This document shows positions 41,100 through 49,623 of a DNA stretch of 64,000 nucleotides, piece after piece; within the stretch, counting starts at the first letter, position 1, and every line of letters begins with the position of its first letter. Where the stretch lies: NCBI GenBank assembly GCA_016742095.1, contig JACVCJ010000019.1:1-64000 (forward strand), in the 5' to 3' direction. This DNA is from Bacteroidia bacterium (lineage in GTDB: Bacteria; Bacteroidota; Bacteroidia; CAIKAF01). The position numbers were made by a program, and so were the translations under genes. Under the pieces are notes generated by a model. That model was not told the DNA's origin, searched no databases, and worked only from the letters and a program-made list of their open reading frames with translations.

Positions 41100-42491
41100 T
41101 TACAGTACGTGTTTCAGCAGTTTACGCATAAAGTTGAGACTAACCTTGTTGTAAGGCGGATAGCGCAGGGGTGCGTCCAGCCAGAAGGCACGGGTAAGTA
41201 CCGGCTTTTTGTGGCTGAAGGTATCGAAGGAAAAACGGCCGTGATAGGCTCCGATACCGCTGTCGCCCACACCGCCGAAAGGCAGGTGCGCACCGCTCAT
41301 ATGCATCACCGTATCGTTTATCGTAACACCACCGGCAGAAGTATGTTTCAGGATACGGTTGCGGAATTCGCTGTTGTTACTGAAGATATACATGGCCAGG
41401 GGCTTGGGGCGCGCATTTACTTCGGCGATCACCTCATCGGCATTTTTAAAGCTGATCACGGGCAGCACCGGTCCGAAGATCTCGTCCTGCATAACGGAGG
41501 ACGTGCTGTCGGGCTCCACGATGGTCGGCGCTATTTTGCAGCGGTTGCGGTCGGTCTTTCCGCCGGAAAGTATACGGGTATCGGCCAGCAGGGACTCCAG
41601 GCGTTCGAAATGCCGTTCGTTGATGATCCTGCCGTATTCGGGATTGCTGACGGGGTCTTTGCCGTACGATCTTTCAATTTCGGCTTCCAGGGCCTGTACA
41701 AAGGGGATCTTCACCTGTTCGTGCACCAGGATATAGTCGGGCGCTACGCAGGTTTGTCCGGAATTCAGGAATTTACCCCAGGCTATGCGGCGTGCGGTAA
41801 GTTCCAGCGGACTGTCCTTATCCACGATGGTCGGACTTTTACCGCCCAGTTCCAGTGTTACCGGTGTCAGGTGACGGGCCGCGGCCTCGTACACGATCTT
41901 ACCCACTTTGGTACCGCCGGTGAAGAAGATGTAATCCCATTTCTGTTCCAGCAGGGCGGTGGTTTCCTGTACACCGCCTTTTACCACATGCAGCAGGCCT
42001 TTATCAAAGTTCTTATTGATCAGTACTTCGAGTACGGCCGCGGTATGCGGGGCCAGTTCCGAAGGTTTTATCACCATGGTATTACCGGCCGAAATAGCGC
42101 CGATGGCCGGGGCCAGGGCCAGCTGAAAGGGATAGTTCCAGGGGGCGATGTTCAGCGTAACGCCAAAGGGTTCGCTATGGATGCGGCTTTTCCCGGGGAA
42201 ATTGATCCAGCCGGTTTTGGCGCGTTTGGGGCGCATCCAGCCGCGCAGTTTTTTCAGGGTATGGTGTATATCGGCCTGTACAAAGCCCACTTCGGTGGTA
42301 TAGGCTTCCATGGCGCACTTGCCCAGATCGGCCTCCAGGGCCTTGTAGATCTCGGTCTCATGGGCCGTGATCAGCCCCTGCAACTTCAGCAGGGCAGCGC
42401 GGCGGCTTTCGTAGCTGAGCGTTTTGCCCTGTTCAAAATAACTGCGCTGTGCCTGCACCTCTGTTTTTCCCGATCGTATCGTGGCTTCCAT
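41100..42491 (-). CDS. NAD(P)-dependent aldehyde dehydrogenase
   Basis: Protein of 463 aa that oxidises aldehydes to acids. Visible are NIAPWNYPFQLALAPAIGAI, the coenzyme loop FFTGGTKVGKIVYEAAA, the general base in VTLELGGKSPTIVD and the nucleophile in NSGQTCVAPDYILV. The C-terminal SFDTFSHKKPVLTR is like the fatty aldehyde dehydrogenase (ALDH3) group. It lies between DUF962 and PrsW on one transcript; a link to lipid aldehydes is plausible. Confidence 0.93.
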   Translation of the reverse strand: MEATIRSGKTEVQAQRSYFEQGKTLSYESRRAALLKLQGLITAHETEIYKALEADLGKCAMEAYTTEVGFVQADIHHTLKKLRGWMRPKRAKTGWINFPGKSRIHSEPFGVTLNIAPWNYPFQLALAPAIGAISAGNTMVIKPSELAPHTAAVLEVLINKNFDKGLLHVVKGGVQETTALLEQKWDYIFFTGGTKVGKIVYEAAARHLTPVTLELGGKSPTIVDKDSPLELTARRIAWGKFLNSGQTCVAPDYILVHEQVKIPFVQALEAEIERSYGKDPVSNPEYGRIINERHFERLESLLADTRILSGGKTDRNRCKIAPTIVEPDSTSSVMQDEIFGPVLPVISFKNADEVIAEVNARPKPLAMYIFSNNSEFRNRILKHTSAGGVTINDTVMHMSGAHLPFGGVGDSGIGAYHGRFSFDTFSHKKPVLTRAFWLDAPLRYPPYNKVSLNFMRKLLKHVL

Positions 42492-42497
42492 AATATA

Positions 42498-42971
42498 TCA
42501 ATATTTTATACCCGCTTTTTTGTACAGAAAATGCATGAGCCATGCCGGACCGATCAGCAGGAACTGCAGGTCCTTCAGGAAAGAGGGTTTCTTCCCTTCG
42601 ATCTTATGCCCCCAGAACTGACCGATCCAGGCCAGCACAAAGGCGATGAGCGCCACCAGCCAGACCTTCCCGGGCCATATATGGGTATCTATTATATAGG
42701 AAAGGAAGAGGCAGCCTGTGGCATAGAGTAAAAGGCCGAAGGAAAGCGGTATACTGAGCGTAATGTAGTAGATGAGTGCGCCGATGAGGGCCAGTATGGC
42801 GGCATTCAGCGGTACTTCCGTCCCCGGGATGTTCCAGGGGAACTGTATACTCCACAACAGTCCGGTGACCGTCCAGAAAATGACGGGCACACAGATCCAG
42901 TGTACCAGTTTGTTGGTAGGGTTCTGGTGACTTTCGCCGTATTCATTCAGCAATTTGTCGATGGCGCGCAT
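42498..42971 (-). CDS. DUF962/Mpo1-like membrane protein
   Basis: Protein of 157 aa with about four membrane helices. The N-terminus (LLNEYGESHQNPTNKLVHWI with the His pair) and GQFWGHKIEGKKPSFLKDL match the DUF962 family, whose yeast member Mpo1 is an Fe2+-dependent dioxygenase that shortens 2-hydroxy fatty acids. It lies 6 bp before the aldehyde dehydrogenase gene. Together the two could process fatty aldehydes, but this is inferred. Confidence 0.85.
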   Translation of the reverse strand: MRAIDKLLNEYGESHQNPTNKLVHWICVPVIFWTVTGLLWSIQFPWNIPGTEVPLNAAILALIGALIYYITLSIPLSFGLLLYATGCLFLSYIIDTHIWPGKVWLVALIAFVLAWIGQFWGHKIEGKKPSFLKDLQFLLIGPAWLMHFLYKKAGIKY

Positions 42972-43018
42972 GATCAGATTTTCTCCATGTTAAGTTTAGT
43001 CGAAATATACGGATTTTT

Positions 43019-43050
43019 TTTGCAAAAAAAGGTATGCATGCATATTTTTG
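43019..43050 (+). promoter_or_regulatory. Promoter of the acylase gene: TTTG, 20 bp, TATTTTTG
   Basis: TTTG at 43019-43022 and an exact TAnnTTTG box at 43043-43050, with 20 bp between, an almost ideal Bacteroidota promoter. ATG 43059 is 8 nt after the box. Confidence 0.75.
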
Positions 43051-43058
43051 TTTGCCCT

Positions 43059-45176
43059 ATGAATCAAGTATATATGTTTCAGCGATTTCTTTTACTCCTG
43101 GCCCTGCCTTTAGGCTTCGGCGCGTCTTTTGCCCAGAAGAACACGACGGTCATTCCCGATTTTATCCGCAGGGATAGTATACAGATCGTACGCGATCAGT
43201 GGGGCGTACCGCATATTTATGCGCCTACCGATGCCGAAGCGGCGTACGGACTGGCCTGGGCCAATGCCGAGGACGATTTTGTGACCATGCAGAGCATCCT
43301 GCTCATAGCCAAAGGCATGAACGGCCTGGCCAGCGGGGTGGACGGCGCTAAGATCGACTATGCCGTGGGACTGCTGGGTGTACAGAAAGAGATCGATAAA
43401 CGATACAACGAGGTGGTGAGCCCGGCTTTCGACCGCTACCTGCAGGGGTTCTGCGCGGGGGTGAACCGTTATGCCGAGCTGCATCCCGAAGAAGTACAGG
43501 TAAAAAAAGCATTTCCCGTAGGACCCAAAGACATCCTGGCCGGTTACACACTGGGGCTGGCACTGATGAGCGACCTGCAGGAAGGACTGACCCAGATACT
43601 GGACAATAAACTGCCGCCGATCACGGAACAGAAGCCCGAAGGATCGAACGGTTTTGCCCTGGCCCCGCATAAGACCACGGACGGCAAGGCTTACATCGCC
43701 ATCAACTCACACCAGCCGCTGGATGGCGTGTTCTCCTGGTACGAAGCCCATATGGTAAGCGGCGAAGGCATGAATATCCTCGGCGGCGTGTTCCCGGGGG
43801 CCTGCGTGATCGGGCACGGGGTGAACGAAAACATCGCCTGGGCACATACACTGTCGTATCCCGATTCCTACGATATCTACAAGCTGGACATGCACCCGCG
43901 TAAAAAGAACTGGTACCGCTACGACGGGGAATGGAAAAAATTACAGAAGAACAATATAAAACTGCGGGTGCGCTTCCCGAAGTCCGGCATACGTCTGGGT
44001 ATCAGCAAAGCGGCCTTTCGCTCGGAACATGGCCCGGTAATGAAGACCAAGCACGGAGCCTATGCCATACGGATGCCCGCTTTTTTCAAACTGAATGCGG
44101 CCGAGCAGTGGTTCAGGATGAACAAGGCCCGCAGCCTGTCTGAGTTCCGTTCGGCACTGCAGATGCAGGGATTGCCCTGTTTCAATATTATTTATGCCGA
44201 TAAGGGCGGAAACATCATGTACCTGAACAATGTACTGCTGCCGCACCGAAAACCGGGTTACGACTGGAAAAAAGTACTGCCCGGCAACAGTTCCGAGCTG
44301 GTATGGAAACCGGCCTTTATCCCGATCGACAGTCTGCCCGCCGTGGTGAACCCGGTAAGCGGTTACGTATACAATGCCAACAGCACGCCCTTCCGTTCCA
44401 GCGGGGAGCGCGATAACCCGGACCCTGCGGCCTTCCCGCGCGAAATGGGTTTACAGACCCAGCACTGGAACCGGGCCCGCCGCCTGGAAAAACTGTTCGG
44501 CGAAAAAGAACAGTTCAGTTACGAGGATTTCGTGAACATTAAATACGACCGTACGTATCCCGATACATTGTTCTTCTTTTCGACCATCGACTCCCTGTTT
44601 GCCCTGGACGAAAAACAATACCCCGATATTGCCGACGCCATCGGTATGCTGAAGCGCTGGGACAAAAAAGGGGATACCAGCAGCGTGGAAGCGTCCATGT
44701 TCTACCTGTCCTGGGTATATTTTAACAAACGCACGGGCAGCGTACATTTCAATGAGGAAAAGATCACCACGCACAGCTGTGCCTATTATGCCGAATGCCT
44801 GCGTGATGCAAAAAAACACTTACTTACCTATTTCGGTACAATAAATGTGCCCCTGGGCCGTTTACAAAGATTAAGAAGGGGAAATGTGGACCTGCCCCTG
44901 GGCGGAATGCCCGATATGCTGCGGGCCATGTACTCTTCGCCGCGTGCCGACGGAACACTGGCTCCCTGGGCAGGCGACAGTTACATAATGCTGGTTAAAT
45001 TCGGAGCGGACGGACCGGAAATAGAAACGGTGAACGCTTACGGAGCTTCGGCCCGGCCGGGAAGCGAGCATTATACAGACCAGATGCAGCTGTTTGTGAA
45101 CCAGCAATGCAAACCGATGACACTGGACTGGAAGAACGTTCTTAAAAATGCGGTAAAAGTGTACAATCCTGAATAA
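43059..45176 (+). CDS. Penicillin acylase family hydrolase
   Basis: Ntn-hydrolase precursor of 705 aa. A signal peptide (FLLLLALPLGFGASFAQ) is followed by the alpha chain (RDQWGVPHIYAPTDAEAAYG), a spacer and the autoprocessing site at Gly195-Ser196 (KPEGSNGFALAPHKT), which frees Ser196 as catalytic nucleophile. The beta chain shows GVFPGACVIGHGVNENIAWA. The family cleaves amides such as penicillins, acyl-homoserine lactones or other N-acyl compounds; the periplasmic substrate is unknown. The promoter position fixes the start at 43059 or the in-frame ATG at 43074. Confidence 0.92.
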   Translation: MNQVYMFQRFLLLLALPLGFGASFAQKNTTVIPDFIRRDSIQIVRDQWGVPHIYAPTDAEAAYGLAWANAEDDFVTMQSILLIAKGMNGLASGVDGAKIDYAVGLLGVQKEIDKRYNEVVSPAFDRYLQGFCAGVNRYAELHPEEVQVKKAFPVGPKDILAGYTLGLALMSDLQEGLTQILDNKLPPITEQKPEGSNGFALAPHKTTDGKAYIAINSHQPLDGVFSWYEAHMVSGEGMNILGGVFPGACVIGHGVNENIAWAHTLSYPDSYDIYKLDMHPRKKNWYRYDGEWKKLQKNNIKLRVRFPKSGIRLGISKAAFRSEHGPVMKTKHGAYAIRMPAFFKLNAAEQWFRMNKARSLSEFRSALQMQGLPCFNIIYADKGGNIMYLNNVLLPHRKPGYDWKKVLPGNSSELVWKPAFIPIDSLPAVVNPVSGYVYNANSTPFRSSGERDNPDPAAFPREMGLQTQHWNRARRLEKLFGEKEQFSYEDFVNIKYDRTYPDTLFFFSTIDSLFALDEKQYPDIADAIGMLKRWDKKGDTSSVEASMFYLSWVYFNKRTGSVHFNEEKITTHSCAYYAECLRDAKKHLLTYFGTINVPLGRLQRLRRGNVDLPLGGMPDMLRAMYSSPRADGTLAPWAGDSYIMLVKFGADGPEIETVNAYGASARPGSEHYTDQMQLFVNQQCKPMTLDWKNVLKNAVKVYNPE

Positions 45177-45322
45177 AAAACAGGTTCCGGAGGCGGAGAA
45201 TAAAAAATTTAAGAAAAAATTAGCAAAAAAAATGCATCACCTTCGGATTTTTTAACTACTTTTACATCATGATAGTCGGCAACGACTTTTAACCAAGGCA
45301 GAGAGAAACCCAAACAAAGAAG
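45177..45322 (+). other. Intergenic stretch, possible short RNA
   Basis: This is the first part of a 308-bp gap. It is A-rich, with no ORF. A TACTTTTA box (7 of 8 matches) lies at 45257-45264, and a terminator follows at 45323, so a transcript of about 75 nt could start near 45270. Alternatively the acylase mRNA simply extends to that terminator. Confidence 0.3.
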
Positions 45323-45346
45323 AAGGGCTGTCCTTCAGCCCTTTTT
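45323..45346 (+). terminator. First of two tandem terminators after the acylase gene
   Basis: AAGGGCTG/CAGCCCTT (45323-45330, 45336-45343), with a 5-nt loop and a T run. Confidence 0.8.
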
Positions 45347-45371
45347 CCTGGTTGGGTCCACAAAATACTTT

Positions 45372-45402
45372 AAAGAGGCATCACTACGGTGCCTCTTTTT
45401 TT
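45372..45402 (+). terminator. Second tandem plus-strand terminator
   Basis: AGAGGCA/TGCCTCT (45374-45380, 45390-45396), with a 9-nt loop and a long T run. Only 25 bp separate it from the first terminator. Confidence 0.8.
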
Positions 45403-45428
45403 GTGTCTAAAAGCCTGACAGCGCGCAC

Positions 45429-45458
45429 AAAAAACCGGTCTCCCTGCGGAAACCGGTT
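45429..45458 (-). terminator. Terminator of the E2 gene
   Basis: On the minus strand AACCGGT (45458-45452) pairs with ACCGGTT (45439-45433), followed by Ts to 45429. It lies 26 bp after the stop of the E2 gene. Confidence 0.8.
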
Positions 45459-45484
45459 GTGTATTTTCTCGTAAACGTACTTGT

Positions 45485-46852
45485 TTAGAATGTTCTGTTC
45501 GGATCGAACTGCTCCAGGTAATCGGCCACACGGCGTACGAAGCTTCCGCCCAGGGCTCCGTCTACCACGCGGTGGTCGTAGGAGTGGGAGAGGAACATCA
45601 TATGACGTACCGCGATCACGTCGCCGTATTCGGTCTCGATCACGGCCGGGCGCTTACGTACCGCACCCAGGGCCAGGATGGCCACCTGCGGCTGGTTGAT
45701 GATGGGCGTACCCATTACATTGCCGAAGGTACCCACGTTGGAAACGGTATAGGTACCGCCGGCGATATCGTCCGGGGTAAGTTTACCGGCACGGGCACGG
45801 GCAGCCATATCGTTTACGGCTTTGGTGAGGCCGGTCAGGTTCATGGTATCGGCATTTTTGATCACCGGAACGATCAGGTTGCCGCTGGGCAGGGCCGTGG
45901 CCATACCTACATTGATATTTTTACGCATAATGATGCGGTCGCCGTCCACCGAAGCGTTCACGCCCGGGAAGTCTTTAATGGCACGCACCACGGCTTCCAT
46001 AAAGATAGGGGTAAAGGTGAGTTTTTCACCGGTCATCTTCTGGAAGGCGTCTTTTACTTTGTCTCTCCACAGTACGATATTGGTAACATCGGCTTCCACG
46101 AAAGATGTTACGTGCGGCGATACACGTTTGCTCATCACCATGTGATCGGCGATCAGTTTGCGCATACGGTCCATTTCAATGATATCGTCACCGGCATTTG
46201 CGGAAACGGGTGGACCCTGCACCGGTTTTTCCTGCACCACTTTGGCCTGTTGTGCTGCGGGCTGTGCCTGTGTGGCGGGTTGCTGCGCGGCCGCAGTCTG
46301 TGTCTGTGCCGGGGCTGTAGCCGGCTTACGGCCCTGTTTCAGGTAGGCCATGATATCGTCTTTGGTCACACGGCCATCTTTACCGCTGCCGGCAACGGCA
46401 TCCAGTTCTTCCTGGGTAATGCCTTCCTCGCGGGCGATGCTTTTTACGAGCGGACTGTAAAAACGGTCGCCGGTAGAAGAAACGGACGTATGATTATCGG
46501 AAATAGTACGGATTTCGTTCTCGATCCCGGCAGCCTGGGCCGGAGCGGCTTCGGCAGGAGATGTTTCGGCAACGCTGGCCGAAAGGGTCACGGTTGTTCC
46601 GGGGTTATCGGCATCGGTCTCGATGATGGCAAATGCATCCCCGATCTGTACCACGGCGCCTTCTTCGTGCAGGCGTTTTACCAGTACCCCGCGGGCTGTA
46701 GACGGAACTTCGCTGTCTACCTTATCGGTAGCGATCTCTACGATGGTCTCATCCATATCCACCGTATCGCCTACATTTTTACTCCATTTGGTAATGGTAG
46801 CCTCCATTACGCTCTCGCCCAGTTTAGGCATTAATATCTCAACCTGTGCCAT
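45485..46852 (-). CDS. 2-oxo acid dehydrogenase E2 (dihydrolipoyl acyltransferase)
   Basis: Protein of 455 aa with one lipoyl domain (residues 1-80, lipoyl Lys in EIATDKVDSEV), an E1/E3-binding domain (SPLVKSIAREEGITQEELDA), an Ala/Gln/Pro linker (QTQTAAAQQPATQAQPAAQQ) and a catalytic domain with active-site HSYDHRVVDGALGG. It transfers acyl groups to CoA in pyruvate, 2-oxoglutarate or branched-chain complexes; which one is unclear because no E1 or E3 gene is adjacent. ATG 46852 matches the family start. Confidence 0.92.
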   Translation of the reverse strand: MAQVEILMPKLGESVMEATITKWSKNVGDTVDMDETIVEIATDKVDSEVPSTARGVLVKRLHEEGAVVQIGDAFAIIETDADNPGTTVTLSASVAETSPAEAAPAQAAGIENEIRTISDNHTSVSSTGDRFYSPLVKSIAREEGITQEELDAVAGSGKDGRVTKDDIMAYLKQGRKPATAPAQTQTAAAQQPATQAQPAAQQAKVVQEKPVQGPPVSANAGDDIIEMDRMRKLIADHMVMSKRVSPHVTSFVEADVTNIVLWRDKVKDAFQKMTGEKLTFTPIFMEAVVRAIKDFPGVNASVDGDRIIMRKNINVGMATALPSGNLIVPVIKNADTMNLTGLTKAVNDMAARARAGKLTPDDIAGGTYTVSNVGTFGNVMGTPIINQPQVAILALGAVRKRPAVIETEYGDVIAVRHMMFLSHSYDHRVVDGALGGSFVRRVADYLEQFDPNRTF

Positions 46853-47001
46853 ATTAATCAAAATTTGCGCTGCAAAAATAATATTTCCCGCCGATATCGC
46901 CCGTCTAAAATGTATATTCCTGTAAGTGGGGCAGAATCCGCTTTTTACACAAAGGCCGCATTTCTTAACCTGGATTAAGTGGTTATACGCCGCGGTCGCC
47001 C

Positions 47002-47009
47002 TACCTTTG
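47002..47009 (+). promoter_or_regulatory. -7 box TACCTTTG of the second yceI-like gene
   Basis: Exact TAnnTTTG match, 40 nt before ATG 47050. The leader is A-rich with no Shine-Dalgarno sequence. Confidence 0.6.
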
Positions 47010-47049
47010 TCCTGTTCTTAAAATAAAAACCAAAAACAAATTGATAGTT

Positions 47050-47574
47050 ATGTCAACGTGGAACTTAGACAAATCGCACAGCGAAATTAACTTTAAGGTA
47101 AAACACATGATGATCACCAATGTAACCGGAAGTTTTACCGATTTTGACGTGAACGCCGAAGCGGGATCCGACGATTTCAGCGGGGCAAAGATCAGCTTTA
47201 CGGCCCGCACGGCTTCTGTGAATACGGCCAACGAACAACGCGACGCCCACCTGAAAAGTGCCGATTTTTTTGATGCAGAACAATTCCCCGAACTGAAATT
47301 CCAGAGCACGGCTTTCAACAAAAAAGGCGGCGATCTGTATACGCTCGAAGGCAACCTGACCATTAAGGACGTTACCCGCCCGGTGACGCTGAACGTAGAA
47401 TTCGGCGGTATCAACACCGATCCCTGGGGCAATGTAAAAGCCGGTTTCAGCCTGGCTGGCGTGATCAACCGCAAAGACTTCGGACTGAGCTGGAATGCCT
47501 CCCTGGAAACCGGTGGCGTACTGGTTGGCGAAGAGGTAAAACTGCTGGCCGAGATCCAGCTGGTTAAAGGATAA
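47050..47574 (+). CDS. YceI family protein without signal peptide
   Basis: Protein of 174 aa covering only the YceI barrel (WNLDKSHSEINFKVKHMMIT, NEQRDAHLKSADFFDAEQFP, EGNLTIKDVTRPVTLNVEFG). ATG 47050 leaves no room for a signal peptide, unlike the lipoprotein paralogue at 24053-24727, so it is probably cytosolic. It may bind isoprenoid-type lipids. It is a single gene with its own promoter. Confidence 0.9.
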   Translation: MSTWNLDKSHSEINFKVKHMMITNVTGSFTDFDVNAEAGSDDFSGAKISFTARTASVNTANEQRDAHLKSADFFDAEQFPELKFQSTAFNKKGGDLYTLEGNLTIKDVTRPVTLNVEFGGINTDPWGNVKAGFSLAGVINRKDFGLSWNASLETGGVLVGEEVKLLAEIQLVKG

Positions 47575-47669
47575 GCTCTAATACGTCTACTTCACATAGA
47601 CCGGGTCCGGGACTTTTGTTCCGGGCCTCTTCGTATTCTAATGTATTCATCCTGAAAGGGATTAATTTA

Positions 47670-47677
47670 TATCTTTA
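47670..47677 (+). promoter_or_regulatory. Candidate -7 box TATCTTTA of the LigB-family gene
   Basis: Seven of eight matches to TAnnTTTG, 6 nt before ATG 47684. Confidence 0.45.
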
Positions 47678-47683
47678 TAGTGT

Positions 47684-48571
47684 ATGACGCGTAAGGATTT
47701 TCTGCAACTGGGTCTTGCCGGCGGCGGAGCGGCTGCGCTCGGAACGCTGGAAGTACTGGCCCGCACGCTGGACAACAGCGATACGGTGATGCCGGCTTAC
47801 TTTATCGGGCACGGCTCGCCCATGAATGCCATTGAAGACAACCGGCATTCCGAAGAGTGGAAACACATTAAAACGGGAACTGAGGCCCCGCGTATGATCC
47901 TCTGCGTATCAGCACACTGGCTTACCCGGGGCACCTATATCACCTCGAACGTAACGCCGCCTACCATACACGATTTCGGCGGATTTCCCCAGGCGCTTTT
48001 CGATGTGCAGTACCCGGCTCCGGGCAGTCCGGAACTGGCAAAGGAAGTAGCGTCTGAGATATACAGCGTACAGGCGCAGCTCACGGAGGACTGGGGCCTG
48101 GACCACGGTACCTGGTCGGTGCTGAAACACATCCGTCCGCAGGCAGATATACCCGTGCTGCAGCTCAGCATCGACTATAAGGAACCGGCTTCGTTTCACT
48201 ATGCCCTGGGCCGCGAACTGGCCAAACTGCGCCGCAAAGGCGTACTTATCATCGGCAGCGGCAATATGGTGCACAACCTGCGCATGGTGGCCTGGGACCA
48301 CACGGCCGAGCAGGATTACGGGTACGACTGGGCCCTGCAGATGAACGAAACCTTCAATGAGAAACTGCTCAACCGCGATTTCGACGCCCTGGTCAACTAC
48401 CAGCAGTGGGGCGAAGCGGCCCGCAATGCCATTCCCACGCCCGACCATTATTATCCTATGTTGTACACGCTGGGCCTGGTGGAGAAGGACGATGAACTGG
48501 CGTTGTTCAACAATTCCGTGATCATGGGTTCGTTGTCGATGACCTCCTTCTCGCTGACACAAAAATTCTGA
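47684..48571 (+). CDS. LigB-family extradiol dioxygenase (YgiD-like)
   Basis: Protein of 295 aa related to 4,5-DOPA extradiol dioxygenase. Metal-ligand regions are YFIGHGSPMNAIEDN, CVSAHWLTRGTYITS and LDHGTWSVLKHIRP, with IGSGNMVHNLR near the C-terminus. The first 25 residues (DFLQLGLAGGGAAALGTL) look like a signal or Tat-like extension absent from E. coli YgiD, but the twin Arg is not present. It would open catechol-type rings; the physiological substrate is unknown. Confidence 0.88.
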   Translation: MTRKDFLQLGLAGGGAAALGTLEVLARTLDNSDTVMPAYFIGHGSPMNAIEDNRHSEEWKHIKTGTEAPRMILCVSAHWLTRGTYITSNVTPPTIHDFGGFPQALFDVQYPAPGSPELAKEVASEIYSVQAQLTEDWGLDHGTWSVLKHIRPQADIPVLQLSIDYKEPASFHYALGRELAKLRRKGVLIIGSGNMVHNLRMVAWDHTAEQDYGYDWALQMNETFNEKLLNRDFDALVNYQQWGEAARNAIPTPDHYYPMLYTLGLVEKDDELALFNNSVIMGSLSMTSFSLTQKF

Positions 48572-48598
48572 TACTGTAAATTTTTTAGAAAAATGGTG

Positions 48599-48628
48599 TT
48601 TCAGGCCCGGTAAAAAATCGTAAATTTG
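48599..48628 (+). promoter_or_regulatory. Promoter of the 48.65-kb gene pair: TTTC, 18 bp, TAAATTTG
   Basis: An exact TAnnTTTG box at 48621-48628 and a TTTC at 48599-48602, 18 bp apart. The first ATG is 21 nt after the box. Confidence 0.6.
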
Positions 48629-48649
48629 GGGTATTAAACCCTTGTTACG

Positions 48650-48874
48650 ATGAAGAAATACACCAAATTTCGCAGTAGTTTCCGGTTTCCCAGAACGTCT
48701 TTTTTAACCGGAGCCGGCAGCGCTTTCAATATTGCCGGTAATTATTATCGTTTTACTTTTCCGGAAAATGCCGCAGAGGCCGATGCAAAAGCGTTGGAAG
48801 CAGACTGGAATGCCATCGGGAATGATCTGCGCAGGGCAATGGCCAGTTTCGATGAAATAGTGCAACGAGACTAA
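48650..48874 (+). CDS. Small protein of unknown function paired with a DUF2335 gene
   Basis: Protein of 74 aa. The segment SFLTGAGSAFNIAGNYYRFT is followed by acidic EADAKALEADWNAIGNDLRR. No signal peptide or membrane helix is evident. It lies 8 bp before the DUF2335 gene behind a good promoter, so the two are co-transcribed and probably act together. I do not recognise a characterised family. Confidence 0.7.
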   Translation: MKKYTKFRSSFRFPRTSFLTGAGSAFNIAGNYYRFTFPENAAEADAKALEADWNAIGNDLRRAMASFDEIVQRD

Positions 48875-48882
48875 ACTCAGGC

Positions 48883-49389
48883 ATGAACGAAGATACCAGC
48901 CCCTTGTATTCTGATCCTGAAGAATCGGACAGATCTGCTATTCCCGAAACTTTCAGTGGCGAAATGCTGAAATCCTTTTCTTCAGAGCCGGCAGGGGAAA
49001 AAAAGACTGAAATGCTGCAGGCTTTTGTGCGCACATCCGTAAGAGAAGCCTTCCGGGGGCCTTTGCCTCCTCCGGAGCAACTGGAGAAATATAACAAAGC
49101 GGTAAAAGACGGTGGCGAGCGTATCGTAGTGATGGCTGAAAAACAGGTGTTTCACCGTATACAGCTGGAAGACCACATGATAAAGGAAGAACTGAAACAA
49201 AGCCGGAACGGGCAGCTATTCGGATTTATTTTAGGATTAACGGGCCTTTGCCTGGCTACACTGCTGGCTATATATGGGCATGAAACCACCGCCGGAATTT
49301 TTGGTACGACCACGGTGATCGGACTGGTAACGGTTTTTGTGATCGGAAAACGTTCACAGCGGAATGATTCGCAGGATGTAAAAGAATAG
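48883..49389 (+). CDS. DUF2335 family membrane protein
   Basis: Protein of 168 aa. A disordered acidic N-terminus is followed by the DUF2335 signature FRGPLPPPEQLEKYNKAVKD with GGERIVVMAEKQ and FHRIQLEDHM, then two membrane helices (GFILGLTGLCLATLLAIYG and AGIFGTTTVIGLVTVFVIG) and a charged tail. The family has no established role. The position behind a small partner gene and before a propeller-like protein suggests an accessory module. Confidence 0.78.
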   Translation: MNEDTSPLYSDPEESDRSAIPETFSGEMLKSFSSEPAGEKKTEMLQAFVRTSVREAFRGPLPPPEQLEKYNKAVKDGGERIVVMAEKQVFHRIQLEDHMIKEELKQSRNGQLFGFILGLTGLCLATLLAIYGHETTAGIFGTTTVIGLVTVFVIGKRSQRNDSQDVKE

Positions 49390-49413
49390 TTCCTGAATGT
49401 ATCGAAAAAAAAG

Positions 49414-49504
49414 AACAGGGATACTATCATTACCGGAGGTCTGCTTTCCGGAATGGTTAATGGCTGTCAGAGCCTGCCTGATACGGTACATTCCCTGTTT
49501 TTCC
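49414..49504 (+). terminator. Branched terminator-like structure after the DUF2335 gene
   Basis: AACAGGGA (49414-49421) pairs with TCCCTGTT (49492-49499), followed by Ts. Inside the long loop are two further hairpins, CCGGA/TCCGG and GGCT/AGCC. The minus strand also ends the stem in a T run, so it may act in both directions. Confidence 0.5.
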
Positions 49505-49623
49505 GTCCGGTAACAAAAAGCATCCGCTGCGTTTGCATGTATAATTTTTTGATATTCCTGAGAACATCTTAAATTTACAGGAGCAGACCACTTTGTGGAT
49601 GCATTTAAAACAAGCAATATCGG

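Noticed and set aside
41109-42731. 540-codon plus-strand open frame
   Set aside because: Antisense to the aldehyde dehydrogenase and part of DUF962; no family features.
47684-47760. Tat signal peptide on the LigB-family dioxygenase
   Set aside because: The N-terminus begins MTRKDFLQLG and lacks the twin Arg; the hydrophobic stretch is short. Left as a possible extension only.
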